From NCBI RefSeq assembly GCF_041146395.1, contig NC_090990.1:51195501-51259500 (forward strand): a DNA stretch of 64,000 bases, given 5' to 3'. A model generated the notes under the pieces. It ran no database searches. It saw only the letters and a list, made by a program, of their open reading frames with translations, and was not told the DNA's origin. This document shows, piece by piece, positions 49,896-62,802 of the stretch. The stretch's first letter is position 1, and each line of letters starts with the position of its first letter. The position numbers and the translations under genes are program-made. The DNA comes from Eulemur rufifrons. Its lineage: Eukaryota > Chordata > Mammalia > Primates > Lemuridae.

Positions 49896-51679
49896 AAAAG
49901 AATAATTATCCTTTTACATGAATTATACCTCTAAGTACATGTTTATAAAAAAGGTAAAATATAGTTTACATAACTAAAAAAATACTCTTATTTAGTTATT
50001 AAATATATACATGAATAAGATGGCAGAGAAAATATGCCAAAGTAAAGCAAAAAAATATTTTTGGTGTCCACTGATGAACAGCATCATCCAAGTTACACAT
50101 TCTTAGGAATGGTTACAAATGAAGACTCAGTCTCTGGAAGTTTATGACAATCATGCGGAGGCCTGAGTCCTCCGCCTGTGATTTAGAAAGCAGAACTAAA
50201 AGCTTAGTTTGCTACAAGGGATACTCTAAACCAGTTTCCTTAGTGCAGTGTGTGTAATTCTGGTGGTAAATGAGTAATTTTAGATGTATGTAGATAAACA
50301 TTTTCAGTTAGTAGCCATGTGCTTATTTCAATGTGTATTAGGAAAAATAAAACTAGTATATCACAACTGTAATTTTTTGCATGTGATTTTTTAGGCTGAG
50401 GCTACAGCAGGCAGAGCTGCAAGAATCTTTTTTTTCCTTTTTCTTTTTTTCTTTTCCCCTGGAAAGCAGATTGAGAGCTACAAGGATCTGTCCACCACAT
50501 GGATCCCAGGAGCAGGACTCAGGCCTGCCCACGATTGCTGTCAACCTCCAGGGACTGAACCTTCTCCCGTGACTGTTCCTAACAGTGTATTACTTGGATG
50601 ATGCTGTTCACTAGTATGTTCTTACACACAGAATTTGCAAGCTTATTTCTGCATTCTTTGCAGCATTAAATTGAAATTTGACTTTGAGAAGCTGATGATT
50701 GTTAAGTACTGAAGTATTAAAATGGTTGCCCTGAAAGCATAATCTAGTCACTGTTGCATGCACCAGCCAAAAAAACCCCCCAAAACAAACACCCCCCGCA
50801 AAAACAAAAACATGTACTTGAAGGTTGAAGTGTTTAAGGAATGCCTTTTAAATTGTCAATTGCATCAACTGAAGCCCTTTAAATTCTCACTCAGATTTTT
50901 ACTTAGCTTTGTGAGATGAGCAGAGGTGGTAAAAGCCACTGAAAATCATTGGCTTCCACGGAGATGGGTCCTCCCTCTTCTATCTGAGTAGATGAAACTG
51001 TAAATCTTTCTGGAGGAAATTTGTAATCTTCTGAATTGTTTGCATGAATGGATTTGCAAATCAGACTATCTTATTGTTATCTTTGTTAACTTGAACAACC
51101 TAAAATCTCTCTTACAAATGCAAGTTTGCATTATATGTGGGTGCCAAGTAAATGAGGGTTGTGCAAAACAAAGTGATGGATGTGTGCCTTGATCATGCTA
51201 AGTTCTATCCTTTATCTGAAAAATTCTCTAAAAATATTTTGAACACTATGAAAGACTCATAAGTATTTTCCCCCACTGATTGGCAGCAGTGGGTGAATGA
51301 ATAAAACCTATTTCTTCCATTTACCTTCTATTGTTGATAACAATTGATACAAATTTTTCATCAAAGCCAATAATGATATAAACGATAATAATAAGTGTCA
51401 TTATTAATAGCTATCATTATTGCATTTCTGATATGGCCTTCTTTTCTTTGAGTAACTGAAGGCTCTAGGTCTACTTTGAAGGGAATAGAGGAAGAGGGAA
51501 GGAGAGGTGAATGGGATAAAAACTTTCTCTCCTCTTCCACTTAGAGTTGAATCTGCATAAATGAAATGTGTACATCAGTATGCCTATCCATAGTTTCCTT
51601 CAGTTGTCTCATATTCTAGAATTGACTAGGAAGGAGCCTCCCATTTATTCCCTTTCCTTCAAGTTTTCCGTGTCTTTAA
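49896..51679. other. Long stretch without recognised repeats or genes
   Basis: Nearly 1.8 kb with no Alu, L1, L2 or MIR that I can see, which is unusual here. Small homopolymer patches occur (50428-50456 T-rich; 50768-50809 C/A-rich). No exon is supported. Confidence 0.5.
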
Positions 51680-51870
51680 TGTATTCAGTATTTTTAAAAT
51701 ATTTTAAAATTATCACATATAATATACTCATCCTAAAAATAGTTATAGAGAAGCAAAAGGAAGAAAAAAATAATAATTCCATAACCCAAAGAAAACCATT
51801 GTTGATATTTTGGTGTATTTTTTTCTACATAGTTTTTGTCTAGTTTGCATAGTTGAGCTTTAGTGCGGTG
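51680..51870 (+). mobile_element. Ancient repeat-like segment (family uncertain)
   Basis: ACCCAAAGAAAACCATTGTT followed by GATATTTTGGTGTATTTTTTT resembles a common ancient mammalian repeat. A similar block occurs at about 63400-63470. I cannot name it. Confidence 0.35.
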
Positions 51871-51900
51871 GTTTTCTGTCTGTCTGTCTTGAGTATTCTT

Positions 51901-52227
51901 TTTTTTTTTTGAGACAGAGTCTCACTCTGTTGCCCGGGCTAGAATGCCGTGGCGTCAGCCTCACTCACAGCAACCTCAAACTCCTGGGCTCAAGTGATCC
52001 TCCTGCCTCAGCCTCCCGAGTAGCTGGGACTACAGGCATGTGCCACCATGCTCAGCTAATTTTTTCTATATGTATTTTTTTAGCTGTTCATATAATTTCT
52101 TTCTATTTTTAGTAGAGATGGGGTCTCACTCTTGCTCAGCTGGTCTTGAACTCCTGAGCTCAAACAATCCGCCTGCCTCGGCCTCCCAGAGTGCTAGGAT
52201 TACAGGCATGAACCACCATGCCTGGCC
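51901..52227 (-). mobile_element. Alu, strepsirrhine type, perfect TSD
   Basis: Full reverse dimeric Alu with a long linker. It is flanked by TTGAGTATTCTT (51889-51900 and 52228-52239). Open frames in it are repeat-derived. Confidence 0.97.
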
Positions 52228-52683
52228 TTGAGTATTCTTAAAAAGAGCTTTTAAAACGACTTACTCCCTTGAATATTTTTAGCTTAACATCTAATATATT
52301 AAACATAACTCTAAATAAATTTACTGTCTTTCAAATACAATAGAGATGATTGAACATTTCAAAGATGAAAAATAAATGAGCCTAAGCTGTAAGAGGAACA
52401 TATATGCCATAATATGATTTGATAAAATAGCCTTTTACACCTTATTTAATAAAGCAAAACTGAAAGAAATCATGTAAAATTTTACACGTGAATTTTATCC
52501 AGTGTGTCTAGAAAAAATGTGATAGCCCATCAAAAATCCCACCTACATTTAAAGGAGAGCCATAAGTCTCCCATATTGGTTCTGATGTCCTAGATTCAGA
52601 CTATTCCAAAATGGGCCCAAATATCCCTGAATTGGCTAAAATTCAGAATATCCCAACATGGGCTGAAATACAATTATTTTGGT

Positions 52684-52795
52684 ATTCTAAATATATATAT
52701 ATTCTAAATATATATGTTCTAAATATATATATTCTAAATATATACATATATACACTAAATATTTATACATATATACACACAGAGAGAGAGAGAGC
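52684..52795. repeat. AT-rich tandem repeat with (GA)n end
   Basis: Four imperfect copies of an ~17-bp unit (TTCTAAATATATATA) pass into TA/CA alternation and then AGAGAGAGAGAG. Confidence 0.9.
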
Positions 52796-55482
52796 TGGGA
52801 AAGACTTGAAGCCTTGTGTGTTTAAAGTGTTTTGATAAATTATCCAAGGAGGCCTCCCTGAAACCAGCATTTCCATTTATCCATTTATTTGGTACTCTGA
52901 GCTATTTATACCCAGGGTAACGCACTACATGAGATTTGAGATGGAAGGATACTTACTACTCTTTACAAATCTAGAGAATGACGACTGTGAACCCAGGTTC
53001 ATTCTCAGAGAAATCAAATTTAGAAAATTTAGAAAAGAGCACTTATGGAAGTTGAGAATCTGGAAACTGACCTCTTTAAAGGTATGCACAATCTCTAAGG
53101 GCTAGAGCTGTACATTGAAGGTTTTGAATTGACCTTTACTTCTTAGCATTCTTAAGTCTCTAAGAAGCTCTTAGAAATAAAGTAAAGTTGACCTTTAGTG
53201 CACACCTCACAGGAAGTGGTGATGAGTCAGTCTGTAGCACCCTTTCCTCCAGCGGAGCTGAACGAGACATAAGGTGCTTGATGTGAGAAGAATTGAGCAG
53301 CTCCATGTAGGAGCCATCCTCTGGATGGGGGGAAAGATTTAGGGTATTTTACTTCTCTTCCAAGAGTCTACATAACTCTTTATGAATAACAAGGTTCTCA
53401 ATGCAGTGGTTGAGATAACTGATAAAATGCAGTGACACTTCATGTATTTGGCATATTTGAAGAAGGAGTAAAAGTATCTTCAAGATAATTAAAGCTTGAT
53501 AGCTTCAAGGCCATGAAGTTAGAAAAATAAATTCAATATTTTTGATAAAAAGTTTTCTGAAATGATTAATACTTTCTGTTACCTTCTTAAATAAAGACTA
53601 CGGAACTTACATTGTATTATACTTTTCTTAATTACTCACGTTGTGAGTGTTGAAAGGCAAGGCAGCCCCAGTGAGCTGGGCACCATTGGTGAAGCAAAGT
53701 GGGTTTGGTGGGGGTGCCCGCACCTGGCAGAGGATGATGAAGTAGCAGGAGAGGCGGTTGAAAGAGGGAGGCCGGTACCATGAAATCTAGTTCAGAGTCA
53801 TAAGTGTCAGATCAGACCAGAGGAACGGGCAAGAAACTGTGCCTTCATCATTGACCCAAATAGATGAGCTCTGCCCTACAGGAGTTGCCATTCAGGGATG
53901 AAGATTGCAAAAGTATGAACTTGAGGCTGCTGTATATTACTTTCTGCACCCTTAACTTTTCACATCTTTCCATGAGCATTTTATTCTTTTACCTTATAAT
54001 TTGAAAATAGAATCTTCTTTGCCACTGCAGGATCCTTGGGAGCTGTTAACCCTCTAGTCACTGTCTGGAGCACAATGTGTGCTGGCCCTCAATGAATGTG
54101 CCGCCCCTTTTTTAGGCTGTAACAATGAAATGGCAGGAGGGTCCAGTCAATTATTAAAATAAGTCTTTGTTTCTATTGCACAAACAGTCTACAGTCTGTT
54201 GGAGAGAACAAAAAAAATTATGTACTTCAGGATCAAGCCCTTATCGCAGTATACATAGAAACTACCTTGAAAAGGCCGAGAAGAGTGGCTCATTGCCACA
54301 TGCACCCACAGTCACAGAGCACTTTTCTTCTCTCACCCTCAGCTTGTGGGGCCCCAGCCATGTTGTTGCCTCTCTCTGTTCTTTAAAGAAGAAATTGAGA
54401 GGAGTCAATTTCCTGGTCAAACATCTTTCAAACAATTAGACTTTTATTCTGCCAAGAATTGGGAATTGTTCCAAAGCATAGCTCTTGTTATTTGGTTTAG
54501 GAAAATCAGAAAAGCAAAACAAAACAAAGCTTCCTGTCTTCTCTTAGAACTATCATTCTAGTGACAATTCTGTCATCTTGATTCAATTTGTGACTGCCCA
54601 AGAAGGAAAGTCCGTATGTGTTTTGCCCTAGGCAGGGATTTTAGCCAAAACTTTACCCATTGTAGTACAGTAAACCCTCTCACATGGGGGCACCTGTTTT
54701 CTACTCAGCTGGAGAGAGAGACTGGGCTGTATCATGGCATCCTACCTATTAAAATTGTGCAGATATATGGAAAATGTCTTTCCTGAGCATACCCATGTAT
54801 TAGGAGACTTCCCTTTGACCTTTATAGATAGCTGTTGCTATCTTCTCTGCTTCAAAAGCCAACTCATCCTATCAGCCATCATCCTCTCCACCCTTTCATA
54901 ATATTGATTTCCCCATTCCATACAGAATTGCTGGATCCCTAAGGCACAGAATTGTAAGTCTCCCAAGTCAGGTCTTCCTAATGGGATTTGCATATTCAGT
55001 GGCACCTTCAAGGGGATGGCTTAGGAGCTTTAGACACTATAATATTCGGACCCTCTTCTCCACTAATGTCACTTCAAGGAATCACAGTAATCTAAGTAAA
55101 AATAGTGTTCCTGCTATGCAAGTACAAATTCAAGACAAGTTCCCTAGTCCCTTTCTCTAACCAGATTACCAGCCCTAAAGCAGGCCTATTAAGAAATGCC
55201 AGAGTTGCCATATCACTTCCCCACATACAGGTGTAGGTTTCCCACCTCTATGCAGAGTCAGGGATTCACTAAGCTCTTATTTCAGGAATTCAGCAGTCTA
55301 CTCTCTGTTCTGCTCATTTTCCATTCCTTACCCACTTATGCATCTGGATTCTGAGGCTAGACAAATGGTTCCAGGCCTGCTCCCTAGCGGTAGACTAATG
55401 TTGCTAGAAAACAGTTTAACATCCAAGGTCTTGGTCTCCAGTTGTTCTTAGACAATCCTAACCAATCCACTTCAAGGAGCCC
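52796..55482. other. Long unassigned stretch
   Basis: About 2.7 kb with no repeat family or exon that I can support. Open frames of up to 90 codons (54167-54439) lack splice context. Confidence 0.4.
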
Positions 55483-55640
55483 TGTGATGGTCTGAATGTG
55501 TCCCTCCAAAATTCATGTTGAAGTCTAATCCCTAATGTGTTGATGTTAAGAGGTGGGACCTTGAGGAAGTGACCAGGTCATGAGGGCTGAGCCCTCCTGA
55601 ATGGAACAGGCTGCAAGCCCCTCCAGATCAACCTGCCTAA
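55483..55640 (+). mobile_element. MaLR LTR 5' fragment
   Basis: TGTGATGGTCTGAATGTGTC, AAATTCATGTTGAAGTCTAA, then AGTGACCAGGTCATGAGGGC, the first ~150 bp of an MLT1/MST-type LTR. The rest is absent. Confidence 0.82.
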
Positions 55641-55739
55641 AGACACATTCGTCCTCCTCCTTTTGTGTGCTCGGTTAATGTCGTTATCTGCCCTATCCAA
55701 TCAGCAATAATAGTCACCAGAGTCATTCTTTGTGCTCCT

Positions 55740-56667
55740 AGATCCTGACCCTCTCACACAGGTTGTTCACAGCATGAATCCTGGAGTCACCTTTCCTGTA
55801 TTGATCACAATGACCTGTCCCATCTGCTTCCACACAGCTCTCCATTCTGTTTCCTCTTCTCAGTTCTTAATGTATTTACTTTCTGCTTAGGCTCCAATCA
55901 GCTCTTGATTTTCAATAGCCTCCTAACTGAGCTCTTCGTCTTCAATCAATTCTCCACACAGTGCAGTCATGCCTTGCTTAGTAACGACTGGGATATATTC
56001 TGAGAAATGCACTGTTAGATTTCATTGCCATGTGAACTTCATAGAGTGCACTTACACAAACCTAGATGGTACACACCTAGGCTACATGGTATGGCCTATT
56101 GCTCCTAGACTCCAAACCTGTACTGCATGTTACTGTACTGAATACTGTAGGCAACTGTAACACAATGGTAAGCATTTATGTATCTAAACATATTTAAACA
56201 TAGAAAAGGTACAGTAAAAATATAGCATAAAAAATAAAAAATGGCACATCTGTATAGGGTAGCTCTATTATACTCTTATGTGACAACAGTTGTATATAAA
56301 GTCCAACGTTGACTGAAACATTATTATGCAGTGCATGACTGTAATTATAATTGTCTTTCAAAAACTTATCTGATCATTATTTCTCTGTTTAACAACCTTC
56401 GTTATATTCTCATTGCCTTCATAAGAAAGGTTAAGCCACTTAGCGGGAATACAATGCTAATATGCCAACTCAAATTCTATTCCTCTCAACCTGGGGAAAC
56501 AACTTTCCCACCCCAAATATCTACATTACTTATACATTCTGTTCTTGGTATATGAAATGTTTTCCCACACCCTCTCCTCCACAGCTTGAAAAATTATTGC
56601 TAGTCATTAAAACCCAATTGACAGTCATTTCTTCTATGTGCTCCTCAAAGACCTTTATTCATATATT
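55740..56667 (+). mobile_element. L2 LINE fragment, split by a Tigger-like element
   Basis: AATAGCCTCCTAACTGAGCT before the insertion and TGAAATGTTTTCCCACACCC after it follow the L2 3' half in order. This places the DNA transposon inside an older L2. Confidence 0.62.
55964..56341. mobile_element. Non-autonomous Tigger-type transposon (MER8-like)
   Basis: 378 bp with terminal inverted repeats CAGTCATGCCTTGC / GCAGTGCATGACTG. The interior contains ATTGCTCCTAGACTCCAAAC and AATACTGTAGGCAACTGTAA, as in MER8-type Tigger MITEs. No coding capacity; the 63-codon frame is chance. Confidence 0.85.
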
Positions 56668-56800
56668 CCAATGGTTCTCAAACCATAGCTGACCATTATA
56701 ATCACCTAGGGTGCTTTTAAAAAATATCAATGCCTAGCCCCCACCTACAGAAATTATGATTTCATTGTTTTTAGAATGAATCTGAACATAAGACTGTTTT
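56668..56800 (+). mobile_element. MER5-type hAT MITE fragment
   Basis: AATGGTTCTCAAACCATAGC, then ATTATAATCACCTAGGGTGC and a CTAGCCCCCACCTACAGAAA block follow the MER5A order. The 3' TIR is missing. Confidence 0.8.
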
Positions 56801-57017
56801 ACATTTTCCCCCAGAATATTCTAATATGCTGATACTGAAGATGTAAAAATTGAAAAGACAGTATGTAGTTTCTAACTTCAAGAAGTTTGTTGTAAAGAAA
56901 ACAAGTAAATGAATTGTTATTAACAACAGAAGGGAGTATATAGAGTGAAAAGATACACATGTAGAACAAATAGAGGAGGCAAGAAGAAAAGGTACGCCTG
57001 GAAAGCCTTTGGAGATA
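56801..57017. other. Unassigned stretch
   Basis: No feature recognised before the MST-type LTR. Confidence 0.5.
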
Positions 57018-57022
57018 CCTAC

Positions 57023-57494
57023 TGTATTAGCCTGTTTTGTGCTGCTGTAAAGGAATACCTGAGGCTGGGCAATTTATAAAGAAAAGAGGATTATTTGGCT
57101 CATAGTTCTACAGACTGTACAAGAAGCATCACACCTGCTTCTGCTTTTGGTGAGCACCTGCTTCCCCTTTACCTTCCACCTTGATTGGAAGATCCCCGAA
57201 GCCCTCACCAAAAGCAGAAGCAGGTGTGATGTACTCCCTTCCGGCACCACCTCCTCCCTCTTTTGTTCCTTCCCTCATCATGATGAGGGAGGAGGTGGTG
57301 CCAGGCTCTTTTAAACAACCAACTCTCTCATGATCTAATAAAGTGAGAACTCTCGTTATTTTGGGGAAGGCACCCAGCCATTCATGAGGGATCTGCCCCC
57401 ATGACCCACACACCTCCCACTTGGCCCCACATCCAACACTGGGGATCAAATTTCAACATGAGATTTGGAGGAGCCAAACATCCAAACCATATCA
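57023..57494 (-). mobile_element. MST-type MaLR solo LTR with internal fold-backs
   Basis: On the minus strand it runs from TGATATGGTTTGGATGTTTG to CAAAACAGGCTAATACA. It is flanked by the 5-bp TSD CCTAC on both sides (57018-57022 and 57495-57499). The middle contains two perfect inverted repeats (57127-57154 with 57204-57231, and 57243-57260 with 57285-57302) that are not part of the LTR as I know it. The 106-codon minus-strand frame is chance. Confidence 0.93.
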
Positions 57495-57644
57495 CCTACC
57501 AAACCAGTATCTGATAATTCTTTAATTTGCTAGTGGTACCCTGCTAAGTGATGAACCATAGTTCAAAAGAGCTGATCTGTAGTTTAATCAGTATAAACAA
57601 TACAAAGCACTATAAAGAGCTACTTTATAATTAATCACCATTGT

Positions 57645-57712
57645 GTCTTTAATGCCAGAACAATGCCAGGCACATATAAGGTACACAAAAATGCTTGTTG
57701 AAAAAAATTAAT
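57645..57712 (+). mobile_element. L2/MIR 3' tail fragment
   Basis: GCCAGAACAATGCCAGGCACATA-like end followed by a diverged AAATGCTTGTTGAA block, the shared L2/MIR 3' end. Confidence 0.5.
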
Positions 57713-57769
57713 GGTCAACTGTAGCATTTAAACCTTTTTTCTTAAGAAACAGATTTATACTCCACTCAC

Positions 57770-59085
57770 AAAGATAAACTCAAAAGAAAAAAAAACCAAA
57801 AACAAAAATAAACTCAAAATGGATCAGACTCAAATGTAAGACCAGGAACCATAAAACTCTTAAAAGAAAACATAGAGAAAAACTTCCTTGACATTGGTCT
57901 GGTCAAAGATTTTTTGGATATGACACCAAAGGCACAGGTAACAAAAGCAAAAATAAATAAGTGGGACTACATCAAACTAAAAAGCTCAGCATGCCACAAA
58001 CATATGGATCATAAAAAATAAAAATAAAAAAATAAAAATCTCAGCAAAGGAAACAGTCAACAAAAATGAAAAGGCAATCTATGGAAAGGGAGAAAATATT
58101 TGCAGACCATTTATGTGATAAGGGGTTATTATCCAAAATATATAAGGAACTCAGATATTTCAATAGCAAAAACAAACAAACAAAACCCTAAATAACCTGA
58201 TTAAAAAACAAAGGACCCGAATAGATATTTTCACAGAGAAGACACGCAAATGGCCAACAAGTATATGAAAAGGTGCTCAACATTACTAATCATCAGAGAA
58301 ATACAAATCAAAACTATAATGGGATATCACCTCCCACCTTTTAGGATAACTATTATCAAAAAGACAAGATGTAATCGTTCACAAGGGTGCAGAGAAAGGG
58401 AACCTTTGTATGCTATTGGTGCGAATATAAATTAATACTGTTGTTATGGAAAACAGTATGGAGGTTATTTAAAATATTTAAGGTAGAACTACCATACGAC
58501 CCAGCATTCCCTCTTCTGGATATATACCCCGCCAAAATAAGATCCACACCATGCAGATATATCTGTGCCCGCATGTTCTTTGCAGCATTAGTCACAATAG
58601 CCAAAACATGGAAACAACGAAAGTATCTGTCAGTAGGCAGACATTTATTATTAAGCCATTAAAAAAAAGGAAATTCTGCCATTTGTGACAACACAGATAA
58701 AACTTGGGGGCATTACGCTAAGTGAAATAAATCAGAAGAAGAAAGCCAAATACTGCATAATCTCACTTATATGTGAAATCCAAAATGGTTGTACCCATAG
58801 AAACGGAAAATAGAACAGTGGTTACCAGGTGTAGGAGAGAGAGGAAAAAAGGGAGATGTTGGTCAAAGGGTACAAACTTGCAGTTATAATACACTTGAAA
58901 TTTGCTTAAATGTTCTTACCACAAAACAAAACAAAGAGTAACTAAGTGAGGTGAGAGATGTGTTAATTAACTTGATTGTGGTAATTATTTCACAAAATAT
59001 ACGAGTATCAAATCTCAGCACATTGTACACCATCAAATCATATAACTTTATTTGTCAATTATGCCTCAATAAAACTGGAAAAAAA
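57770..59085 (+). mobile_element. L1 3' portion (L1M/L1MA-like)
   Basis: ORF2 C-terminal coding remnants: AATGGCCAACAAGTATATGA, ATCATCAGAGAAATACAAAT, CCATACGACCCAGCATTCCC, GCCAAAACATGGAAACAACG. A 3'UTR then runs to CCTCAATAAAACTGGAAAAA. Multiple stops and indels. Includes a local A-rich duplication near 58010-58040. Confidence 0.92.
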
Positions 59086-60450
59086 ATTAAAGATATATGC
59101 TGAATATCAATGTTGGTTGTAAATTAAACTAAGCATCATATTTTTGGTGTCAGAAATTTTGATGAAAAAAATGTATAGGTGTTCTACTTCTTGGATGAGA
59201 CAAATAATTTTAAATTAAGCTGAGAAAACAAAGTACTGACAAAGCAGTTCACTTTCAGTAATCTGGGTTTTCCCAAATAGCGACATAAGAGCCAGTCATT
59301 TCGAATTGGACAGTCTGAGTTTCTCTTCAAGAATCTGAAATGTAGGTCAGGGCTCTGCTGACGTTTCCACTTGCCTCAGAGCTGAAAATGTGAAGTGATC
59401 CCTGCCATGCAGGCAGTGGGGAAAGAAGACATGACAAGGCCCACACGCGTGCCAGCCCGGCTCTAGGTGGAATTATGTGCTTCAACCAGGGAGAAAGGTA
59501 AAGAGACAAAGATAGTCCACGTACGTAAAGACGGCTACATTTCCTTTTGGAAATACATGGGCCAAGTTGTTTTCTCTTGCAAGTTCTCATGATGTTTCCT
59601 ACAGTGGCTACTGATGCACTTTGAATCTATATTACTGTCTGGCATCACATTACTTTAAATAATTATTGCATATATTCTATTAGGCAAGTAATTAACTTCA
59701 AACTAGGAACATTTTAGGGCTTGTGTTGCCTCTGATAAAGAGAAGACCTACTATTGCTAACAAATTATGAAAGGGATCCCTATATTCCAGAGCCACGGGG
59801 ACCCCAGTTTTTTAAAATGTTATCAGATATTTTATGCTATTTGATAAGCCATGAGTTGTGTTTTGTTGTTGTTGTTTTTTATGAAAAGCTCAGGTTTTAT
59901 TAAACAGATAAAAATAACTGATTAATGTTGATTATTGAGTAACTGAATTACTTGATAATGTAATTAATTGATTCATTGAATGATGTAACGCTAGTTGTAA
60001 ACTAATGACAGTATTGTTTGGAATTTCTATAACGTGTTTCTTTTGCGTTCTCTACAGATGAAAGAGCTTTCTGTAAGTTTAACTGGTAATAGCACACATG
60101 TGTTGGTCTCACTTCACTTTTCTTCATTTTGAATCTGTTTTCTCTGGGAGTTCTGAAATTTTTGGGTTTTCCCAAGTCTTGCTCATCAAAGACTGGTATT
60201 CCTAGAGAGTGATAGGTATATAACTCTGGTCAGGAGAAGAATTCGTCATCAGAAGTTAGTTCAGAAAGAGGAGGTTTCTGTTGAAAGTGCCTAGGAGGAA
60301 TTGTGTTTTAATAGGGTCAAATGTCCTAATAATTTGTAGTGATTTTTGAAGCGTATAACATTCTATTCATTTGCTGTATTCCTCTTACTGTACCTTATTC
60401 CCCTTAGTACCTTATTCCTCTTATTGTACCACCTCTTATTGTACCTTCTC
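59086..60450. other. Unassigned stretch
   Basis: No exon or repeat family was recognised. Confidence 0.45.
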
Positions 60451-60785
60451 TTTTTTTTTTTTTTTTTTTTGAGACAGAGTCTCACTCTGTTGCCCGGGCT
60501 ACAGTGCCATGGCATCAGCCTCACTCACAGCAACCTCAGACTCCTGGGCTCAAGCGATCCTCCTGCCTCAGCCTCCAGAGTAGCTGGGACTACACGCATG
60601 TGCCACCATGCCCGGCTAATTTTTCTATATATATTTTTAGCTGTCCATATAATTTCTTTCTATTTTCAGTAGAGACGGGGTCTCGCTCTTGCTCAGGCTG
60701 ATCTTAAACTCCTGAGCTCAAACAATCCACCCGCCTTGGCCTCCCTGAGTGCTAGGATTACAGGCGTGAGCCACCGCACCTGGCC
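60451..60785 (-). mobile_element. Alu, strepsirrhine type, perfect TSD
   Basis: Full reverse Alu with a long linker (TTTTTCTATATATATTTTTAG-like). It is flanked by the perfect 15-bp repeat TTATTGTACCTTCTC (60436-60450 and 60786-60800). Confidence 0.97.
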
Positions 60786-60800
60786 TTATTGTACCTTCTC

Positions 60801-62511
60801 GATACAACAGTGACATTTCTTTGCCCTGTTTCCTTTCTTCCTAATCAAAGGTTCCCATCAAAGATAGTAACTGTTAAGGAAAAAAAGGTAATGCTTTTTA
60901 TTATTTTATCAAAAATACTGCAATTTAAATATTCTTCATATTTTTTTCCAGAGGAAAGCAAAGGCATTTTCCTGCTTCCAAGCATGAATCAGGTCATTAT
61001 TCAATGGGATGCGGTAATAGCTCTTTACATACTCTTCAATTGGTGTCATGGAGGTATGGTATTTTGCAAATCTATCTCTATCTTTTATTCAACTAATAGA
61101 ATATTGAGTGATTATTATTTTCAAGGCATTATGCTAGGACCTTTGAAGAATACAAGAATTATTATATTGGGAAAAATTATATATGCATAATAATTATATG
61201 GAATGAAATAAAAATGGTCCCACCTCTCTCCAAATACAGGTTTCCTTTCTTAAATATCCCCGATGGACAACTCTTTAACTAATATATAACTGTTTCCACA
61301 AAGGAGCTTATTACTTTGAGTTGCTGTGTTCTATCTTTAAACCATTATAACTGTTATATGAAAATCCATCTAACATTTGAATTTAATTTAATTTCACCAA
61401 CCATTTATTGATGGTTGCTATGTGCCAGGCTCTGGGCTAGCCTTTTGTTCCTCACAACAACTTTGTGCAGTACTGTCATGTGCCTGTGATCATTTAGCTG
61501 ATCAGTAACCTAAGAAAAAAGGAAAAGAAAAAAAATATCATGTGCCATTATTATTCCTATCTTATAATTCACACAAACATCTGGCCCTATGCAGTACAAC
61601 AGAGTCCTGGAAGACAGGCATAGGCAGCTTGGAGGAATCCAGGAAGGGGATCATCAGAAGTTCAGGCAGGGTAGCAATTGGAATTTGGGAGTTTCTGGTG
61701 GAGACAATGGTGTCCTGGGCAGGTGGCAGGGCTTCCGTTACTGGGAGGCAAACAGCACCAAGGCAGGGTCTGGAATGAAGTGTTGCAGACCAGGTAACTC
61801 AGAATACTGAGAAAAGCAAAATCATCATCTATAGGTTGGGACACAATTATACTGGAGATACAGATGTGGTCCCATTGTTAGAACCAGGACTCCTTCAGCT
61901 AGATGATATTAGACACTTCCTGACTCAGGTCAACAGCTATCCAAGAAGGGTTAGGGGAAATACGACACCAGCTGTCTTTCCTAGCTTCTTGAAATATGCA
62001 AAATGACAAGCAGGACTTCTGTTTATACATTCAGGCGATAAGTATATGGAAATAAGACAAGCCCTTGTGACACGGTATTAGAGACCTTCCAGCTATCTAT
62101 TAGAAATTATTTTACATATTATTGTTCAATCTGCAATAAATATTTTTAGTATCACCTAGACTACATTTTTCTAAGTTTTCTACTAGAATGTTTTTACTGC
62201 TTTTCAATAGCTTTGCAAAAATAAAAAATAGGCTATGTTTAGCATTGTACTAACCAACCTGTAGCCCTATTAAAAAGGGAAATTAACATTTTTGTATGAC
62301 CTATTCTTATATAATCCATGTTGACTCCTATTGATCACTGATTTTTTTGTCCTATGTACTGAAAAACCATTGACCTACCAATTCACTCCTGAATGTTGTG
62401 AAGCTCAATAGTCCAGAATTTCTGTGGTTCTTCCTTCCATTTTTGAAAACCAGGAGAACATTTATCCAAACCTGAAGTCTCCTGGCATCGTTGACATTTA
62501 TCTTTGTCAGT
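60801..62511. other. Mostly unassigned stretch
   Basis: A MIR-like piece lies at 61395-61510. The 133-codon plus-strand frame at 60789-61190 begins in the Alu TSD, is rich in AT-driven residues and lacks splice context, so I do not call it a gene. Confidence 0.45.
61395..61510 (-). mobile_element. MIR fragment
   Basis: TTTATTGATGGTTGCTATGT with GCCAGGCTCTGGGCTAGCC and TTCCTCACAACAAC, the reverse MIR 3' end. Confidence 0.7.

Positions 62512-62802
<291 letters not shown>

Noticed and set aside
60789..61190. 133-codon plus-strand open frame
   Set aside because: Starts in the Alu TSD, has AT-driven composition and no splice or promoter context. Treated as chance.
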